A stretch of 64,000 nucleotides of DNA from positions 1 to 64,000 of the forward strand of contig JAJZUV010000004.1 in assembly GCA_021848345.1 (NCBI GenBank). Reading direction: 5' to 3'. Shown here piece by piece: positions 54,001 through 62,811 of this stretch (the first letter of the stretch is position 1; the number at the start of each line of letters is the position of its first letter). This DNA is from Pseudomonadota bacterium. GTDB taxonomy: Bacteria > Pseudomonadota > Gammaproteobacteria > Burkholderiales > Burkholderiaceae_C. Made by a program: the position numbers and the translations under genes. The notes beneath the pieces were generated by a model that saw only the letters and a list, made by a program, of their open reading frames with translations, had not been told where the DNA came from and made no database searches.

Positions 54001-55116
54001 CGTGCGCTGGATGGCGGCGAGTTCGCGCTCGCGCTGCCGCGTCTCCAGCCGGTCCAGCCCGCGCGCGATGCTCGCCGCCAGTTCGACCATGAGAGCCTGC
54101 AGTTCCGGGTCGAAGGCATCGGCCTCGGCGTGCAGCGCGGCCAGGACTCCCCACACCCGCCCGGAGCGCAGGATGGGCACCGTGGCGTTGGACTTCTGCC
54201 CGTGCGCATGGGCGCGGGATTTCCAGGAACGAAGCACTTCCTGATCGGGCAGCCACGAGGTGTAGTGGCCCCGCGCGTTGCGCCACACCCAGGCGGCCGG
54301 GCTGGCGTCGGCGCCGCTGGTCGCATCGACCCGCAGGCGCAGCTGGGCCAGATGCGCGTCGGCCCCGGCGCTGGCCAGGAACTCGAAACAGCCGTCGGCG
54401 CCGGGGCGTGCCACGTAGGCCAGGCTCAGGCCGCCGCGGCGCACCGCGATGTCGCAGATGGTCTGCAGCAGCCCGTGTTGCTCGTTCGCCACGGCGATGG
54501 CGTCGGACACCTGGGCCAGCATGGCATTGAAATCGGCCGCCCGCCGCAACTGACGCCGCGCGAACTCCAGGTCGCGCGCGGTCTGACGCGCCTGCAGAGC
54601 GTGGCTCGCCTGCTCGGCCAGCGTCAGCAGGATCTCGCGCTGCGCTGGCGAGAGTCGGCGGGGCCGCACGTCGAGCACGCAAAGCGTGCCGACGTTCAAG
54701 CCCTCGCTGCTGCGCAGCGCAGCGCCCGCGTAGAAGCGCATTGCGGGCGAACAGGCCAGCAGCAGGCCGTCGGCGAAGCGCGGGTCCGCATGGGCATCCG
54801 GCACCTCGAACAGCCCGTCGCCCGCGATGGTGTGGGCGCACGGCGAGGCCTCGCGCGAGGTCTCGCGCGGCGCTGTGTGCGGGTCCAGGCCCGTCAGGGC
54901 CTTGAACCATTGACGCCTGGCGTCGATCAGCGAGATCGCGGCCACCGGTGCGTCGAGCGCGCGCGCGGCGCAGGCGGCGAGTCGATCGAACACCGGCTCG
55001 GGCGGCGTGTCCAGCGCGCCCAGCCGCGCCAGAGCCTCCAGGCGCTCGGCCTCGCGCGCGGGCCGCGGTGGCGCCGACGGGACAGGGCGACGATGCTGGT
55101 GCTGCGGCGACTTCAT
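51058..55116 (-). CDS. Multidomain GAF-GAF-PAS-GGDEF-globin-like-GAF-EAL c-di-GMP protein
   Basis: A 1352-residue protein. Order: GAF (about 20-170), GAF (about 190-350), PAS (about 360-490), GGDEF (about 500-660) with RLGGDEF and an upstream RESD inhibitory site, globin-coupled-sensor-like region (about 700-850), GAF (about 860-1020), EAL (about 1040-1280) with VEALARL, NLAPSTL, MDDLGAGYSSL and IKIDQ, then a C-terminal helical module (YLGALAHHW). Both enzyme domains look intact. The globin-like part has VGVKQALMGI where the 2357-4390 paralogue has IGRAHALVGV, so the haem-ligand His is missing. ATG 55116 is preferred because GAF sequence soon follows. Confidence 0.85.
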   Translation of the reverse strand: MKSPQHQHRRPVPSAPPRPAREAERLEALARLGALDTPPEPVFDRLAACAARALDAPVAAISLIDARRQWFKALTGLDPHTAPRETSREASPCAHTIAGDGLFEVPDAHADPRFADGLLLACSPAMRFYAGAALRSSEGLNVGTLCVLDVRPRRLSPAQREILLTLAEQASHALQARQTARDLEFARRQLRRAADFNAMLAQVSDAIAVANEQHGLLQTICDIAVRRGGLSLAYVARPGADGCFEFLASAGADAHLAQLRLRVDATSGADASPAAWVWRNARGHYTSWLPDQEVLRSWKSRAHAHGQKSNATVPILRSGRVWGVLAALHAEADAFDPELQALMVELAASIARGLDRLETRQRERELAAIQRTLLDNTLAGIVMVRDRVVISANQRFAQMLGYDGPASVEGQPGRRFFADDREYERVGRLYAEAGAARPVSVMDVRLLRSDGQEVLCDGSLGLPADGDGTMFVWTVQDVTERARLQRRLRYEALHDPLSALPNRRALEQHLPGALERARRRGAALAVGILDLDDFKPVNDLYGHESGDVLLREFAARMRALLRESDFLARLGGDEFVVVIEDLSQAALLRELDAVMRRLHTAVESGFVLPSGAQAAVGMTMGLAAYPGDGPDADALLRKADAALYQAKARKAERVRWWQLGVRSAGDEPQELRADPYGPRAGALLGELARHLAQAVDGFLRDFYAQVASDGDAAPMVDLLSDQELDAIRDVHARHLRQLLDPARSREELAERSERVGVKQALMGIEPSLLVRPMAAFRQQVVEGLGAARIPAATRREILRIIEDRLQEDLQHELRGMSATVRAYQNVLIGHTVAAGALWRDALRDLIGPIGELPGIVACEVLRPNASNEFAVEAASGPCAGEVSAILADARYTARLDPGLATGRGPIALAWRGAAIQRIASYARDPRVASWRTPMMALGVRSAVTLAVLDAQGKPSFVLAIYGAYPHQFESAWMQQTVKALQQHAGRVWQASRVPLPGGIIPQDAANACRESLFSNGLRMYVQPVVNLLDGRCESVEALARLMMPDGRVLAPGAFLPVLGDAELDHLFRSGLEQVCSQLRAWDGQGVHVRAALNLAPSTLLDPQCPQWVGETLLRHAVDASRISLELLESQALDSAAQARAIDALRAIGVGLSMDDLGAGYSSLQRLSVLPFDTIKIDQGLISTLERLPLQTFGVIRSIVQLANDLRRTVIVEGVEDQGIQEVVRILGARWAQGYAFTRPMPAGAFVEWRAGFSLPRRGQAVSTYLGALAHHWLLAPGRMHPARRGARAAVIEFLRASGEQASEIFRYYEQAAPAAGPARHALHERHGEWLLSRLSACEGAAGAEPASVADRA

Positions 55117-55413
55117 CGAAATCTCCCGCGTGGATTCGCAACAACGTTCGGGCACGAGGCCGGCCTGCGCAGGCGCCGGTCGGCGCCGCGAAGCATCCGC
55201 AAGGCTGTAGGCATTTTGCGCGAAATCATCCCTGGGCAGCGCACGTAATTCACGAAATCCCTGCCGGTTGCATCCGGAAAGAACAACAAAAGGAGCCATG
55301 GAGGAGACACTTCCTGCGACGCGCCGATTCATCCACAATGCACGAATGTTCGAAAGCCGTCGCGCCATTCGGGTCAACCCCTACCCCGGCGCCCATCTCC
55401 AGCCGAGGACCCC
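55117..55413. promoter_or_regulatory. Divergent intergenic region between two c-di-GMP genes
   Basis: A 297-base gap that must hold promoters for both the minus-strand GGDEF-EAL gene and the plus-strand EIIC-EAL gene. It is moderately AT-richer around 55210-55345. I see no strong palindromes and no RNA gene. Confidence 0.35.
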
Positions 55414-57531
55414 ATGGTCTTGCAGCGCGCGCATGCCTGGCTGACGGCGGTCCGCGACGGCTTCGTCGCGCTGCTTCCGCTGACCTTCCTGCGCGTGCTG
55501 GCCGTGCTCGCGGGATCCTTTCCGGTGGCGGCCTACCAGCGCGCGATGGGCCGTGCCTTCGGGGCGGATTGGCACAGTCACCTGGACCACGCCAACCTGG
55601 CCTTCCTGGGCATCTTCGGCGTTGCCTTGTGCGCGGTGACCTCCGTGCAACTGGCCCATCGCCTTCCGACACGGGGCGGCCTGAGCACGCGCCAGCCCCC
55701 GCTGATGGTGGCCGTGTGCGCGGTGGTCAATTTCGTGATCGTGTCGGCGGTGGTCAACGACGGGGTGGTGAATTTCGGCTTCGGCAGCATGCTCATGGGC
55801 CTGGCGGTGGGGCTGGCCACCGCGGAGCTGCTGCGCCTGGCCGAGCGCTTGCGCCTGATGGACCTGGTGCGTCTTCCCTACGACACCGACGCTTCGCTGT
55901 ACCACGCGCTGCGCCTGAGTCCGGCCATGGTGGCCATCGGGCTGCTGATGTTCGTCGCGGCCCAGGGCTGGAACCAGCTGCCGGCGCCGGGCGCGCACCC
56001 GCTGCATCCGCTGGTGGCGTGGGCCCAGGCGAGCCACGCCGGCGTATGGGTGCTCAGCGTGGCCGCTGCGTTGATCAACCAGTTGCTCTGGTTCGTCGGC
56101 CTGCACGGCAGCATGGCCATGGATGCCTACGCGTCGCGTGATCTGTTCGCCCCCGACGGGGTCGCCTACGCGAGCACGCTGGCCTGGCGCCCCATGTTCA
56201 ACGGATTCGTGATGCTCGGCGGCTCGGGAGCCACGCTGGGCCTGCTGCTGGCGATCGCCCTCGCCTCGCGCGACCGCGCCCAGCGCGGCATCGCCAAGCT
56301 CGCGCTGCTGCCCTCGCTGTTCAACATCAACGACATCCTGCTGTACGGCCTGCCGCTGGTGCTCAATCCCGTCTACCTGCTGCCCTTCCTGGGCGTGCCG
56401 GTGCTGCTCACCCTGCTGGTGGTCGGGGCCGCGCAGGGCGGCTGGATCCACATGCAGGATCCGGGCTTCGTCTGGACCACCCCGGCGCTGCTGTCGGGCT
56501 GGCTGCTCACCGGTTCCTGGCGCGGCGTGGCGCTGCAGGCGCTGGAGATCGCGTTGGGCGCGGCCTGCTACCTGCCCTTCGTGCGCCGCGCCGACGCGCG
56601 CCTGCGCCAGTCGCAGGCGCTGGCCTTCGAGACGGCCAAGCGCGAGATCCTCGCCGGCGCCGCCGACACGCCGGCTTCGGCCTGGCACGGCCACTCGCGC
56701 ATGATCGCCCGCGGCCTGCTCGACGACCTGCGCGCGGCGCTGGCGCGCGACCAGCTCTGGCTGGCCTTCCAGCCCATGCACGACCGTGCCGGATGGGCGG
56801 TCGGGGCCGAGGCCCTGCTGCGCTGGGATCATCCGCGTCATGGATCCGTGCCGCCGGCACTGATCGTGCGTCTGGCCGAACAGAGCGGCGACATGCTGCG
56901 CCTGGGTACCTGGGTACTGGAGCACGCCTGCGCCGCGAAGGCCCGCTGGAACCAGGCCGGGCACCGGGCGATGACCATGGCGGTCAATCTTTCCCCGCTG
57001 CAGCTGACCGACCCGATGCTGGCGCAGCACGTGCGCCGCTGCCTCGATCGCTACGAGCTGGCACCCGAGGAGATCGAACTGGAGATCACGGAAACCGTCG
57101 CGCTGCCCGACGGGCAGGCGGTGGATCGGGTACTCGGCGAACTCGAGCGCACGGGAGTGCGCCTGGCCATCGACGACTTCGGCATGGGCTCGTCGTCGCT
57201 GCTGTACCTGCGGCGCTTCGAGGTGCATGCCATCAAGATCGACGGATCGCTGACCCGCGACCTGCTGGACAACCCCACCAACGCCGACATCATCCGCACC
57301 ATCGTGATGCTCGGACGTTCCCGCAACGTGCAGGTGGTCGCGGAGTTCGTCGAGACGGTGCAGCAGCGCCGCGCCCTCGAGGCCATGGGATGCGACGTGT
57401 TCCAGGGCTGGTACCACAGCGCGCCGCTCGACGAGGCGCGCTGCCTGGACTATTTCGCGCTCAGCGCCGATCGCCTGCGCATGGCCGGCGTGCCCAGCCA
57501 GCAGGACATGGCGGTCGAACTGCTGCGCTGA
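55414..57531 (+). CDS. PTS EIIC-like membrane domain fused to EAL phosphodiesterase
   Basis: A 705-residue fusion. Residues about 10-400 form a polytopic membrane domain of the PTS EIIC lactose/cellobiose type (FGSMLMGLAVGLATAELL, WFVGLHGSMAMDAY, FNINDILLYGLPLVLNPVYLLPF). Residues about 430-690 are an EAL domain with AEALLRWDHP, MAVNLSPLQL, EITETVAL, AIDDFGMGSSSL and HAIKIDGSL, all expected catalytic positions present. No EIIA/EIIB partners are near, so the EIIC part probably serves as a sugar or oligosaccharide sensor linked to c-di-GMP breakdown. That is inference. Confidence 0.87.
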   Translation: MVLQRAHAWLTAVRDGFVALLPLTFLRVLAVLAGSFPVAAYQRAMGRAFGADWHSHLDHANLAFLGIFGVALCAVTSVQLAHRLPTRGGLSTRQPPLMVAVCAVVNFVIVSAVVNDGVVNFGFGSMLMGLAVGLATAELLRLAERLRLMDLVRLPYDTDASLYHALRLSPAMVAIGLLMFVAAQGWNQLPAPGAHPLHPLVAWAQASHAGVWVLSVAAALINQLLWFVGLHGSMAMDAYASRDLFAPDGVAYASTLAWRPMFNGFVMLGGSGATLGLLLAIALASRDRAQRGIAKLALLPSLFNINDILLYGLPLVLNPVYLLPFLGVPVLLTLLVVGAAQGGWIHMQDPGFVWTTPALLSGWLLTGSWRGVALQALEIALGAACYLPFVRRADARLRQSQALAFETAKREILAGAADTPASAWHGHSRMIARGLLDDLRAALARDQLWLAFQPMHDRAGWAVGAEALLRWDHPRHGSVPPALIVRLAEQSGDMLRLGTWVLEHACAAKARWNQAGHRAMTMAVNLSPLQLTDPMLAQHVRRCLDRYELAPEEIELEITETVALPDGQAVDRVLGELERTGVRLAIDDFGMGSSSLLYLRRFEVHAIKIDGSLTRDLLDNPTNADIIRTIVMLGRSRNVQVVAEFVETVQQRRALEAMGCDVFQGWYHSAPLDEARCLDYFALSADRLRMAGVPSQQDMAVELLR

Positions 57532-57532
57532 C

Positions 57533-58606
57533 TCAGGCCGGCTCGCTGCGCGCGACCCGGTTTCGTCCCTCGGCCTTGGCCCGGTACAGCGCCTGATCCA
57601 CCGCCCCCAGCCAGGCGCGCAGGTCGGAAATTCCCGGGCCGAGCGCCGCGATGCCGATGCTGCAGCTCAGCCGCGGTTGCGCGGGACCCAGCCGGATGCC
57701 CAGCACGGCCTCGCGGATGCGCTGCGCGATGCCTTCCACTTCCTGCGGCGGCGCCCCCAGGCACAGGGCCAGGAATTCGTCGCCGCCGTAGCGCCCCGCC
57801 ACGTCGGCGGCGCGGATGCACCCGCGTATGGCCTGCGCCACGGCCGCGATGGCCTCGTCGCCGGCGCCATGGCCATGGTTGTCGTTGATGGACTTGAAGT
57901 GATCGATGTCGATCATCACCAGGCAGGCGGGCCAGGCGTCGCGCGCGTATCCGCGCAGCGCGGCCTCGGCATGCTCGAGCAGATGCTCGCGCGACAACAG
58001 GCCGGTCTGCGCGTCGGTTCGGCGCATCTGCTCGAGCAGGTGGTTCTGGCGCGCGATGGTGCGCAGCAGGTGGTAGCTGCCCAGGCCGGTGCTCAGCGTA
58101 TGCACCACCAGCAGCGGCAGGCTGCAGGCGACCACCAGCAGGCTGCTTTCGAGCTGGGGCTGGGGTCGAAGGATCAGGGTGCCGAGCAGCATGCCGCCGA
58201 ACAGGAAGGGCAGCGACTGCAGCCACAGGCGGCGCATGCCGGTGCTCAGCTTGTCGAAGGTGGTGACGGTGGCGAGGATCGCACTGGGCAGCAGGCAGAA
58301 GTGCATCAGGGGGATGGACATCCCCGCGATCGCCGAGTCCAGCACCAGGTTGCGCTTCTCGGCAGCATAGGGATCCCCGGCGTGCCGCGCGAGCAGGAAG
58401 GCCAGGTGCGGCCACGCGAAGCAGCTCGCCAGCATCCAGGCCCACAGCGGCCAGGGCGCGCGCTGCTCGAACAGCACCGAGGCGACGGCCAGCCCGCCCA
58501 GGCCCATGCCGAGCACGCGCATCGGGTAGATGCGGCGGTAGGTCCGCTCGCGCCGGTTTTCGGGCGCGGGCAGCGCGGCTCGCTGCGGGAAGGAATGGGC
58601 GGGCAT
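57533..58606 (-). CDS. MASE2-GGDEF diguanylate cyclase
   Basis: A 357-residue membrane cyclase. Residues about 15-170 match the MASE2 sensor of AdrA/DgcC-like enzymes (RRIYPMRVLGMGLGGLAVASVLFEQ) with several membrane segments. The GGDEF domain has IDIDHFKSINDNHGHGAGD, RYGGDEF and an RAAD inhibitory site five residues upstream, so product feedback is expected. Its stop is one base from that of the convergent EIIC-EAL gene, giving a makes/breaks pair of c-di-GMP enzymes. Confidence 0.9.
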   Translation of the reverse strand: MPAHSFPQRAALPAPENRRERTYRRIYPMRVLGMGLGGLAVASVLFEQRAPWPLWAWMLASCFAWPHLAFLLARHAGDPYAAEKRNLVLDSAIAGMSIPLMHFCLLPSAILATVTTFDKLSTGMRRLWLQSLPFLFGGMLLGTLILRPQPQLESSLLVVACSLPLLVVHTLSTGLGSYHLLRTIARQNHLLEQMRRTDAQTGLLSREHLLEHAEAALRGYARDAWPACLVMIDIDHFKSINDNHGHGAGDEAIAAVAQAIRGCIRAADVAGRYGGDEFLALCLGAPPQEVEGIAQRIREAVLGIRLGPAQPRLSCSIGIAALGPGISDLRAWLGAVDQALYRAKAEGRNRVARSEPA

Positions 58607-58697
58607 GGTGGTTCCGGGAATCGCAGGCGCCATTCTGCGGCATCCCGCGGGCCTCGTGGGGCCCGCGGCGCCCCGTCCCGCACGTCTCATGCGAGCG

Positions 58698-60620
58698 CTA
58701 ACTCGTTGCCAGGCGACGCACCGCGTCGCGCAGCGCCTCGCAACTGAGGCCGTCGCCCGGCATCGGCGCGCCGACGCGCAGGCCCACGCGGTTGAACAGG
58801 CCGCGCCGCAGGGGCCGCACCATCGCCACGTTGCGCCCGTTGCGCACCTCGATGCGGCTGAAGAAGGAGCCCCAGAGGTTGGTCAGGGCCACCGGGATCA
58901 CCGGCACCTTCAGCCCCTCGGCGCGCGCGCGCTCCAGGATGCGCAGCACGCCGGGCTTGAACTCCTGCAGCAGGCCGTCGCGGGTGATGCCGCCTTCCGG
59001 GAAGATCGCCAGCAGGTCGCCGTCGCGCAGGGTGCTCAGCGCCTGCTCGAAGGCGGCCTCGTAGACCAGGGGCTGCTTGTCGCGCGGGGCCACCGGAATG
59101 GCGCGCGACAGTCGGAAAAGCCAGCCGAGCACCGGAATGCGGAAGATCTCGTGGTCCATCAGAAAGCGCATCGGCCGCGGGCTGGCGGCCATCAGAAGCA
59201 CCGCGTCGACGAAGCTCACGTGGTTGCACACCAGCACCGCCGGGCCCGCGGCGGGCAGTTCGGATTCGCCCTGCACGCGAAAGCGATACACCAGATGGGT
59301 GAGCAGCCAGGCCACGAAGCGCAACAGGTACTCGGGCACCAGCAGGAAGATGTAGGCGGCGACGGCCGCGTTGACCACGCCCACGAACAGGAACACCTGC
59401 GGAATGCTGAAGCCGAGCCCGAGCAGCAGCGAAGCCACCAGCGCGCTTCCCACCATGAACAGCGCGTTGAGGATGTTGTTGGCGGCGATGATGCGCGCCC
59501 GGTGCGTGGCCTGGGCGCGCAACTGCACCAGCGCGTACATGGGCACGCTGTACAACCCGGCGCTCAGGCTCAGCAGCGCGAGGTCGACCATCACGCGCCA
59601 GTTGGCGCCCCCGGCCAGGAACTCGCGCAGCCCGGAGCCGGCGGCCGGGGGCAGCGCGCGCGAGGCGAAATACAGGTCGAAGGCGAAGCAGCTCATGCCC
59701 AGCGCGCCCAGCGGGACCAGGCCGATTTCCACGTGGTGCCGCCCCAGGCTCTCGCACAGCAGGGAGCCGACGCCGATGCCCACGGAGAACACCACCAGCA
59801 GCAGCGAGGCCACCTGCGCGTCGCCGTGCAGCACGTCCTTCGCGAAACTCGGAAACTGGCTCAGGAACACCGCCCCGACGAACCACATCCAACTGATCCC
59901 CAGCAGGGAGCGGAACACCACCAGGTTGCCGTGCGCCAGCCGCAGGTTGCGCCAGGTCTCGCCGATGGGATCGAGGTTCAGGCGCAGCGCGGGGTCGGTG
60001 GGAGGCGTGGGCGGGATGCGCCAGGCCGCCACGCGCCCCAGCACGGCCAGGCCCAGGCAGATCCAGCCGACCTGCCGCTCGGCCACCTCCGGCATGCCCA
60101 TCAGCAGCCCGCCGGCCACGTTGCCCAGCAGAATGGCCACGAAGGTCCCCATTTCCACCATGCCGTTGCCTCCGGTGAGCTCGCGCTCGCGCAAGTGACA
60201 TGGGAGGTAGGCGTACTTGACGGGGCCGAACAACGTGGAATGCAGGCCCATCAGGAACACGCAGCCCAGCAGCAGCCCGACCCGCTGCTGCGCGAAGCCC
60301 CAGACCGCGAGCGCCATGATCGCGATTTCCAGGTTCTTCACCATGCGGATCAGCACGGCCTTGTCGAACTTGTCGGCCAACTGGCCGCTGGTGGCGGAGA
60401 ACAGCACGAAGGGCAGGATGAACACCGCGCCGATCCACAGGCCCGCGGTGCGCGACGGAAACCAGTCCACCTGCAGCCGGTAGGTCACCAGCACGGTGAA
60501 GGCGAACTTGAACAGGTTGTCGTTGGCCGCACCCAGGAACTGGGTCGCGAAAAAGGGGGCGAAACGCCGCTGCCCGAGCAGGCTGAACTGGTTCGATGCT
60601 TGCTGGGAGGACGATGGCAC
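58698..60620 (-). CDS. MFS transporter fused to 1-acyl-glycerol-3-phosphate acyltransferase (LplT-Aas-like)
   Basis: A 640-residue fusion. The N-terminal part (about 1-410) is an LplT-like MFS lysophospholipid flippase (FFATQFLGAANDNLFKFAF, FGPVKYAYLP). The C-terminal part (about 430-640) is a PlsC-type acyltransferase with NHVSFVDAVLL (HX4D) and FPEGGITRDG. It lacks the acyl-ACP synthetase domain of full Aas proteins. Likely job: import and re-acylation of lysophospholipids in the inner membrane. I choose GTG 60620 since GGAG lies six to nine bases upstream; an ATG at 60692 would add 24 residues without family sequence. Confidence 0.85.
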   Translation of the reverse strand: MPSSSQQASNQFSLLGQRRFAPFFATQFLGAANDNLFKFAFTVLVTYRLQVDWFPSRTAGLWIGAVFILPFVLFSATSGQLADKFDKAVLIRMVKNLEIAIMALAVWGFAQQRVGLLLGCVFLMGLHSTLFGPVKYAYLPCHLRERELTGGNGMVEMGTFVAILLGNVAGGLLMGMPEVAERQVGWICLGLAVLGRVAAWRIPPTPPTDPALRLNLDPIGETWRNLRLAHGNLVVFRSLLGISWMWFVGAVFLSQFPSFAKDVLHGDAQVASLLLVVFSVGIGVGSLLCESLGRHHVEIGLVPLGALGMSCFAFDLYFASRALPPAAGSGLREFLAGGANWRVMVDLALLSLSAGLYSVPMYALVQLRAQATHRARIIAANNILNALFMVGSALVASLLLGLGFSIPQVFLFVGVVNAAVAAYIFLLVPEYLLRFVAWLLTHLVYRFRVQGESELPAAGPAVLVCNHVSFVDAVLLMAASPRPMRFLMDHEIFRIPVLGWLFRLSRAIPVAPRDKQPLVYEAAFEQALSTLRDGDLLAIFPEGGITRDGLLQEFKPGVLRILERARAEGLKVPVIPVALTNLWGSFFSRIEVRNGRNVAMVRPLRRGLFNRVGLRVGAPMPGDGLSCEALRDAVRRLATS

Positions 60621-60722
60621 CGCGAGCTCCGGGGTCGGGACGTTCGCGGCACTGTAGCGACACGTTCCCGACCCTGAAGCCGGCGATGCCAAGCCGGTTA
60701 TTTCCCGCCGGCGAGCCCGCGC

Positions 60723-61622
60723 TCAGCGCAGCGCCTGCAGCGACAGGCCCACCTTGCGCAGATTGCTCTCGACGGTGTCGGTCTCGCTGCGCACGCGGGC
60801 GTTGTAATCATCCGGCCGGGTGCCGGGCGGAAGGTGTTGCGATAGTACGAAGTCCGGCCTTGCCTGCGTGTCCACGAACAATGCCACCTCGAACGCCTCT
60901 TTTTCGGTCAGATGCGCATTTCCCAAGGGCATATTGCCCTTCACCCAGGTGGCCAGCTTGGCCACGTTGGCCAGCCCCGCGCCGGCGTTGTAGCTGTCGG
61001 GACCCCACAGCGGCGGAAAGGCGCCGGACACGCCAGCGCCGGTGGCGCCGTGGCAGGACGCGCAGTTCGATGCGTACACCCGCGAGCCGGCGACCACGTC
61101 GGCCCGCCCGGCGGACTTGAGCATCGCCGGGTAGGGACCGGGGGCGGCCGGCGGCTGCGGCGCCAGGATGGGCTTGCCGCGGTCGAGCCAGCTGATATAG
61201 GCCGCCATGTCCACCACGACCTGGCTGTCGGTGCCGGGGCGCATGCCGTTCATGCTGCGCATGAAGCAGTTGGCGATGCGATCCTCGAGGGTGATGACCG
61301 CGTCCTCGCGCTTCGAATAGGAAGGAAACTTGGTGGCGGTGGACAGGAAATTGCCGGGATGATCGTTGTCGCCCCCGTCGGTGTGGCAGCTGTTGCAGCT
61401 CAGCGCGTTGCCCACGTGGACCTTCATCCGCGCATCGGCGCCGGTGTCCATGATCATGTCGTGGCCGCGCTGGATGGACTGCCCGAGCGGGCCCGCGGGA
61501 AGTCCCGACAGGGGGCCGGCCGAAGCGGCACCGGCGAACGCAAGCGCCAACGCGACCGCGCAGGAGGCGCGGGACAGCGGATGGGCGGGAATACGGGGAT
61601 GCAGGCGGCTGGACATGCGCAT
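60723..61622 (-). CDS. tsdA: Dihaem cytochrome c, thiosulfate dehydrogenase TsdA-like
   Basis: A 299-residue periplasmic dihaem cytochrome. The signal peptide ends near ASA (about residue 35). Haem motifs are CNSCH (76-80) and CASCH (187-191). Between them, LEDRIANCFMRSMNG has Cys119, matching the rare His/Cys haem-ligand Cys that marks TsdA in the sequence RI..CF.RSMNG. TsdA oxidises two thiosulfates to tetrathionate and passes electrons to respiration. It sits alone, away from sox genes. This supports a sulfur-oxidising lifestyle that powers the carboxysome-based CO2 fixation. Confidence 0.85.
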   Translation of the reverse strand: MRMSSRLHPRIPAHPLSRASCAVALALAFAGAASAGPLSGLPAGPLGQSIQRGHDMIMDTGADARMKVHVGNALSCNSCHTDGGDNDHPGNFLSTATKFPSYSKREDAVITLEDRIANCFMRSMNGMRPGTDSQVVVDMAAYISWLDRGKPILAPQPPAAPGPYPAMLKSAGRADVVAGSRVYASNCASCHGATGAGVSGAFPPLWGPDSYNAGAGLANVAKLATWVKGNMPLGNAHLTEKEAFEVALFVDTQARPDFVLSQHLPPGTRPDDYNARVRSETDTVESNLRKVGLSLQALR

Positions 61623-61754
61623 CGGGGTGCTCCTGGGCGACGAACGCGCACGCGCACACCCGGCGCGCGCGCCAAGTTCGCAGTATCCGCCGGACTGCTA
61701 CATTTTCCGTTGATCGAACGCAATCGTCGCGACGCCCGGCGAAACCCCCTTCCG

Positions 61755-62717
61755 ATGAACCAACCCACCTATGACGGCGTCCTGGCCGCCGCGCGCCGCA
61801 TCGAGGCGCATGCGCACCGCACGCCCGTGATGCGCTCACGCACCCTGGACGCCGAGCTGGGCGCCAGCGTGCACCTGAAATGCGAGAACCTGCAGCGCAT
61901 GGGCGCCTTCAAGTTCCGCGGCGCCTTCAACGCGCTGTCCGCCCTGGAGCCGGCGCGGCGCAAGGCCGGCGTGGTGGCCTTCTCCTCGGGCAACCACGCG
62001 CAGGCCGTCGCGCTTTCGGCCAGGCTGCTGGACATGCCGGCGACCATCCTGATGCCCCACGACGCGCCGGCCGCCAAGATGGCGGCCACGCGCGGCTACG
62101 GGGGCAAGGTGGTGGTGTACGACCGCTACCGCGAGGACCGCGAGCAGATCGGCCGCGCGCTGGCCGAGCGCGAAGGCCTCACGCTGATCCCGCCCTACGA
62201 CCACCCCGACGTGATCTGCGGCCAGGGCACGGCGGCCAAGGAACTGTTCGACGAGGTGGGCGAGCTCGATGCGCTGTTCGTACCCCTGGGCGGCGGCGGC
62301 CTGCTGTCCGGCAGTGCCCTTGCGCGCGGGGCCCTGGGCCCGGCCTGCGAGCTGTACGGCGTGGAGCCGGAGGCGGGCGACGACGGCCGGCGCTCGTTGC
62401 GCAGCGGCTCCATCGTGCACATCGACACCCCGCGCACCATCGCCGACGGCGCGCAGACCCAGCACCTGGGACAGCTGACCTTCCCCATCATCCGGCGCGA
62501 GGTCACCGACATCCTCACCGCCAGCGATTCCGAGCTGGTCGACACCATGCGCTTCCTGGCCGAGCGCATGAAGCTGGTGGTCGAGCCCACCGGTTGCCTG
62601 GGGCTGGCCGCCGCCCGACGCATGGCTGCGCGGCTGCGCGGCAAACGCGTGGGGGTGCTGCTCAGCGGCGGCAACGTGGACATGGCACGTTTCGCCGAAC
62701 TGCTGGCGACTGCCTGA
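61755..62717 (+). CDS. Threonine dehydratase / serine racemase-like PLP enzyme
   Basis: A 320-residue fold-type II PLP enzyme without ACT domain. The PLP Lys is in MGAFKFRGAFNAL, the substrate loop FSSGNHAQAV, and GGGGLLSG is the phosphate loop. Sequence TILMPHDAPAAKMAATRGYGGKVVVYDR is characteristic of the catabolic threonine dehydratase/serine racemase group. It is more canonical than the related gene at 49062. It is divergent from tsdA. Confidence 0.87.
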   Translation: MNQPTYDGVLAAARRIEAHAHRTPVMRSRTLDAELGASVHLKCENLQRMGAFKFRGAFNALSALEPARRKAGVVAFSSGNHAQAVALSARLLDMPATILMPHDAPAAKMAATRGYGGKVVVYDRYREDREQIGRALAEREGLTLIPPYDHPDVICGQGTAAKELFDEVGELDALFVPLGGGGLLSGSALARGALGPACELYGVEPEAGDDGRRSLRSGSIVHIDTPRTIADGAQTQHLGQLTFPIIRREVTDILTASDSELVDTMRFLAERMKLVVEPTGCLGLAAARRMAARLRGKRVGVLLSGGNVDMARFAELLATA

Positions 62718-62811
62718 GCTCCGAATCGCAGCTCCTTTCACCTAGCGCAAGACTTCACGCTCCATCCGCGCCTAGGCTCGTGCGTTTCCAGACCACGAGG
62801 AGTACAGGCAC

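Noticed and set aside
50977..55248. Long open frame opposite the large GGDEF-EAL gene
   Set aside because: Antisense to a protein with clear domains; the translated sequence has no recognisable fold and is a composition artefact.
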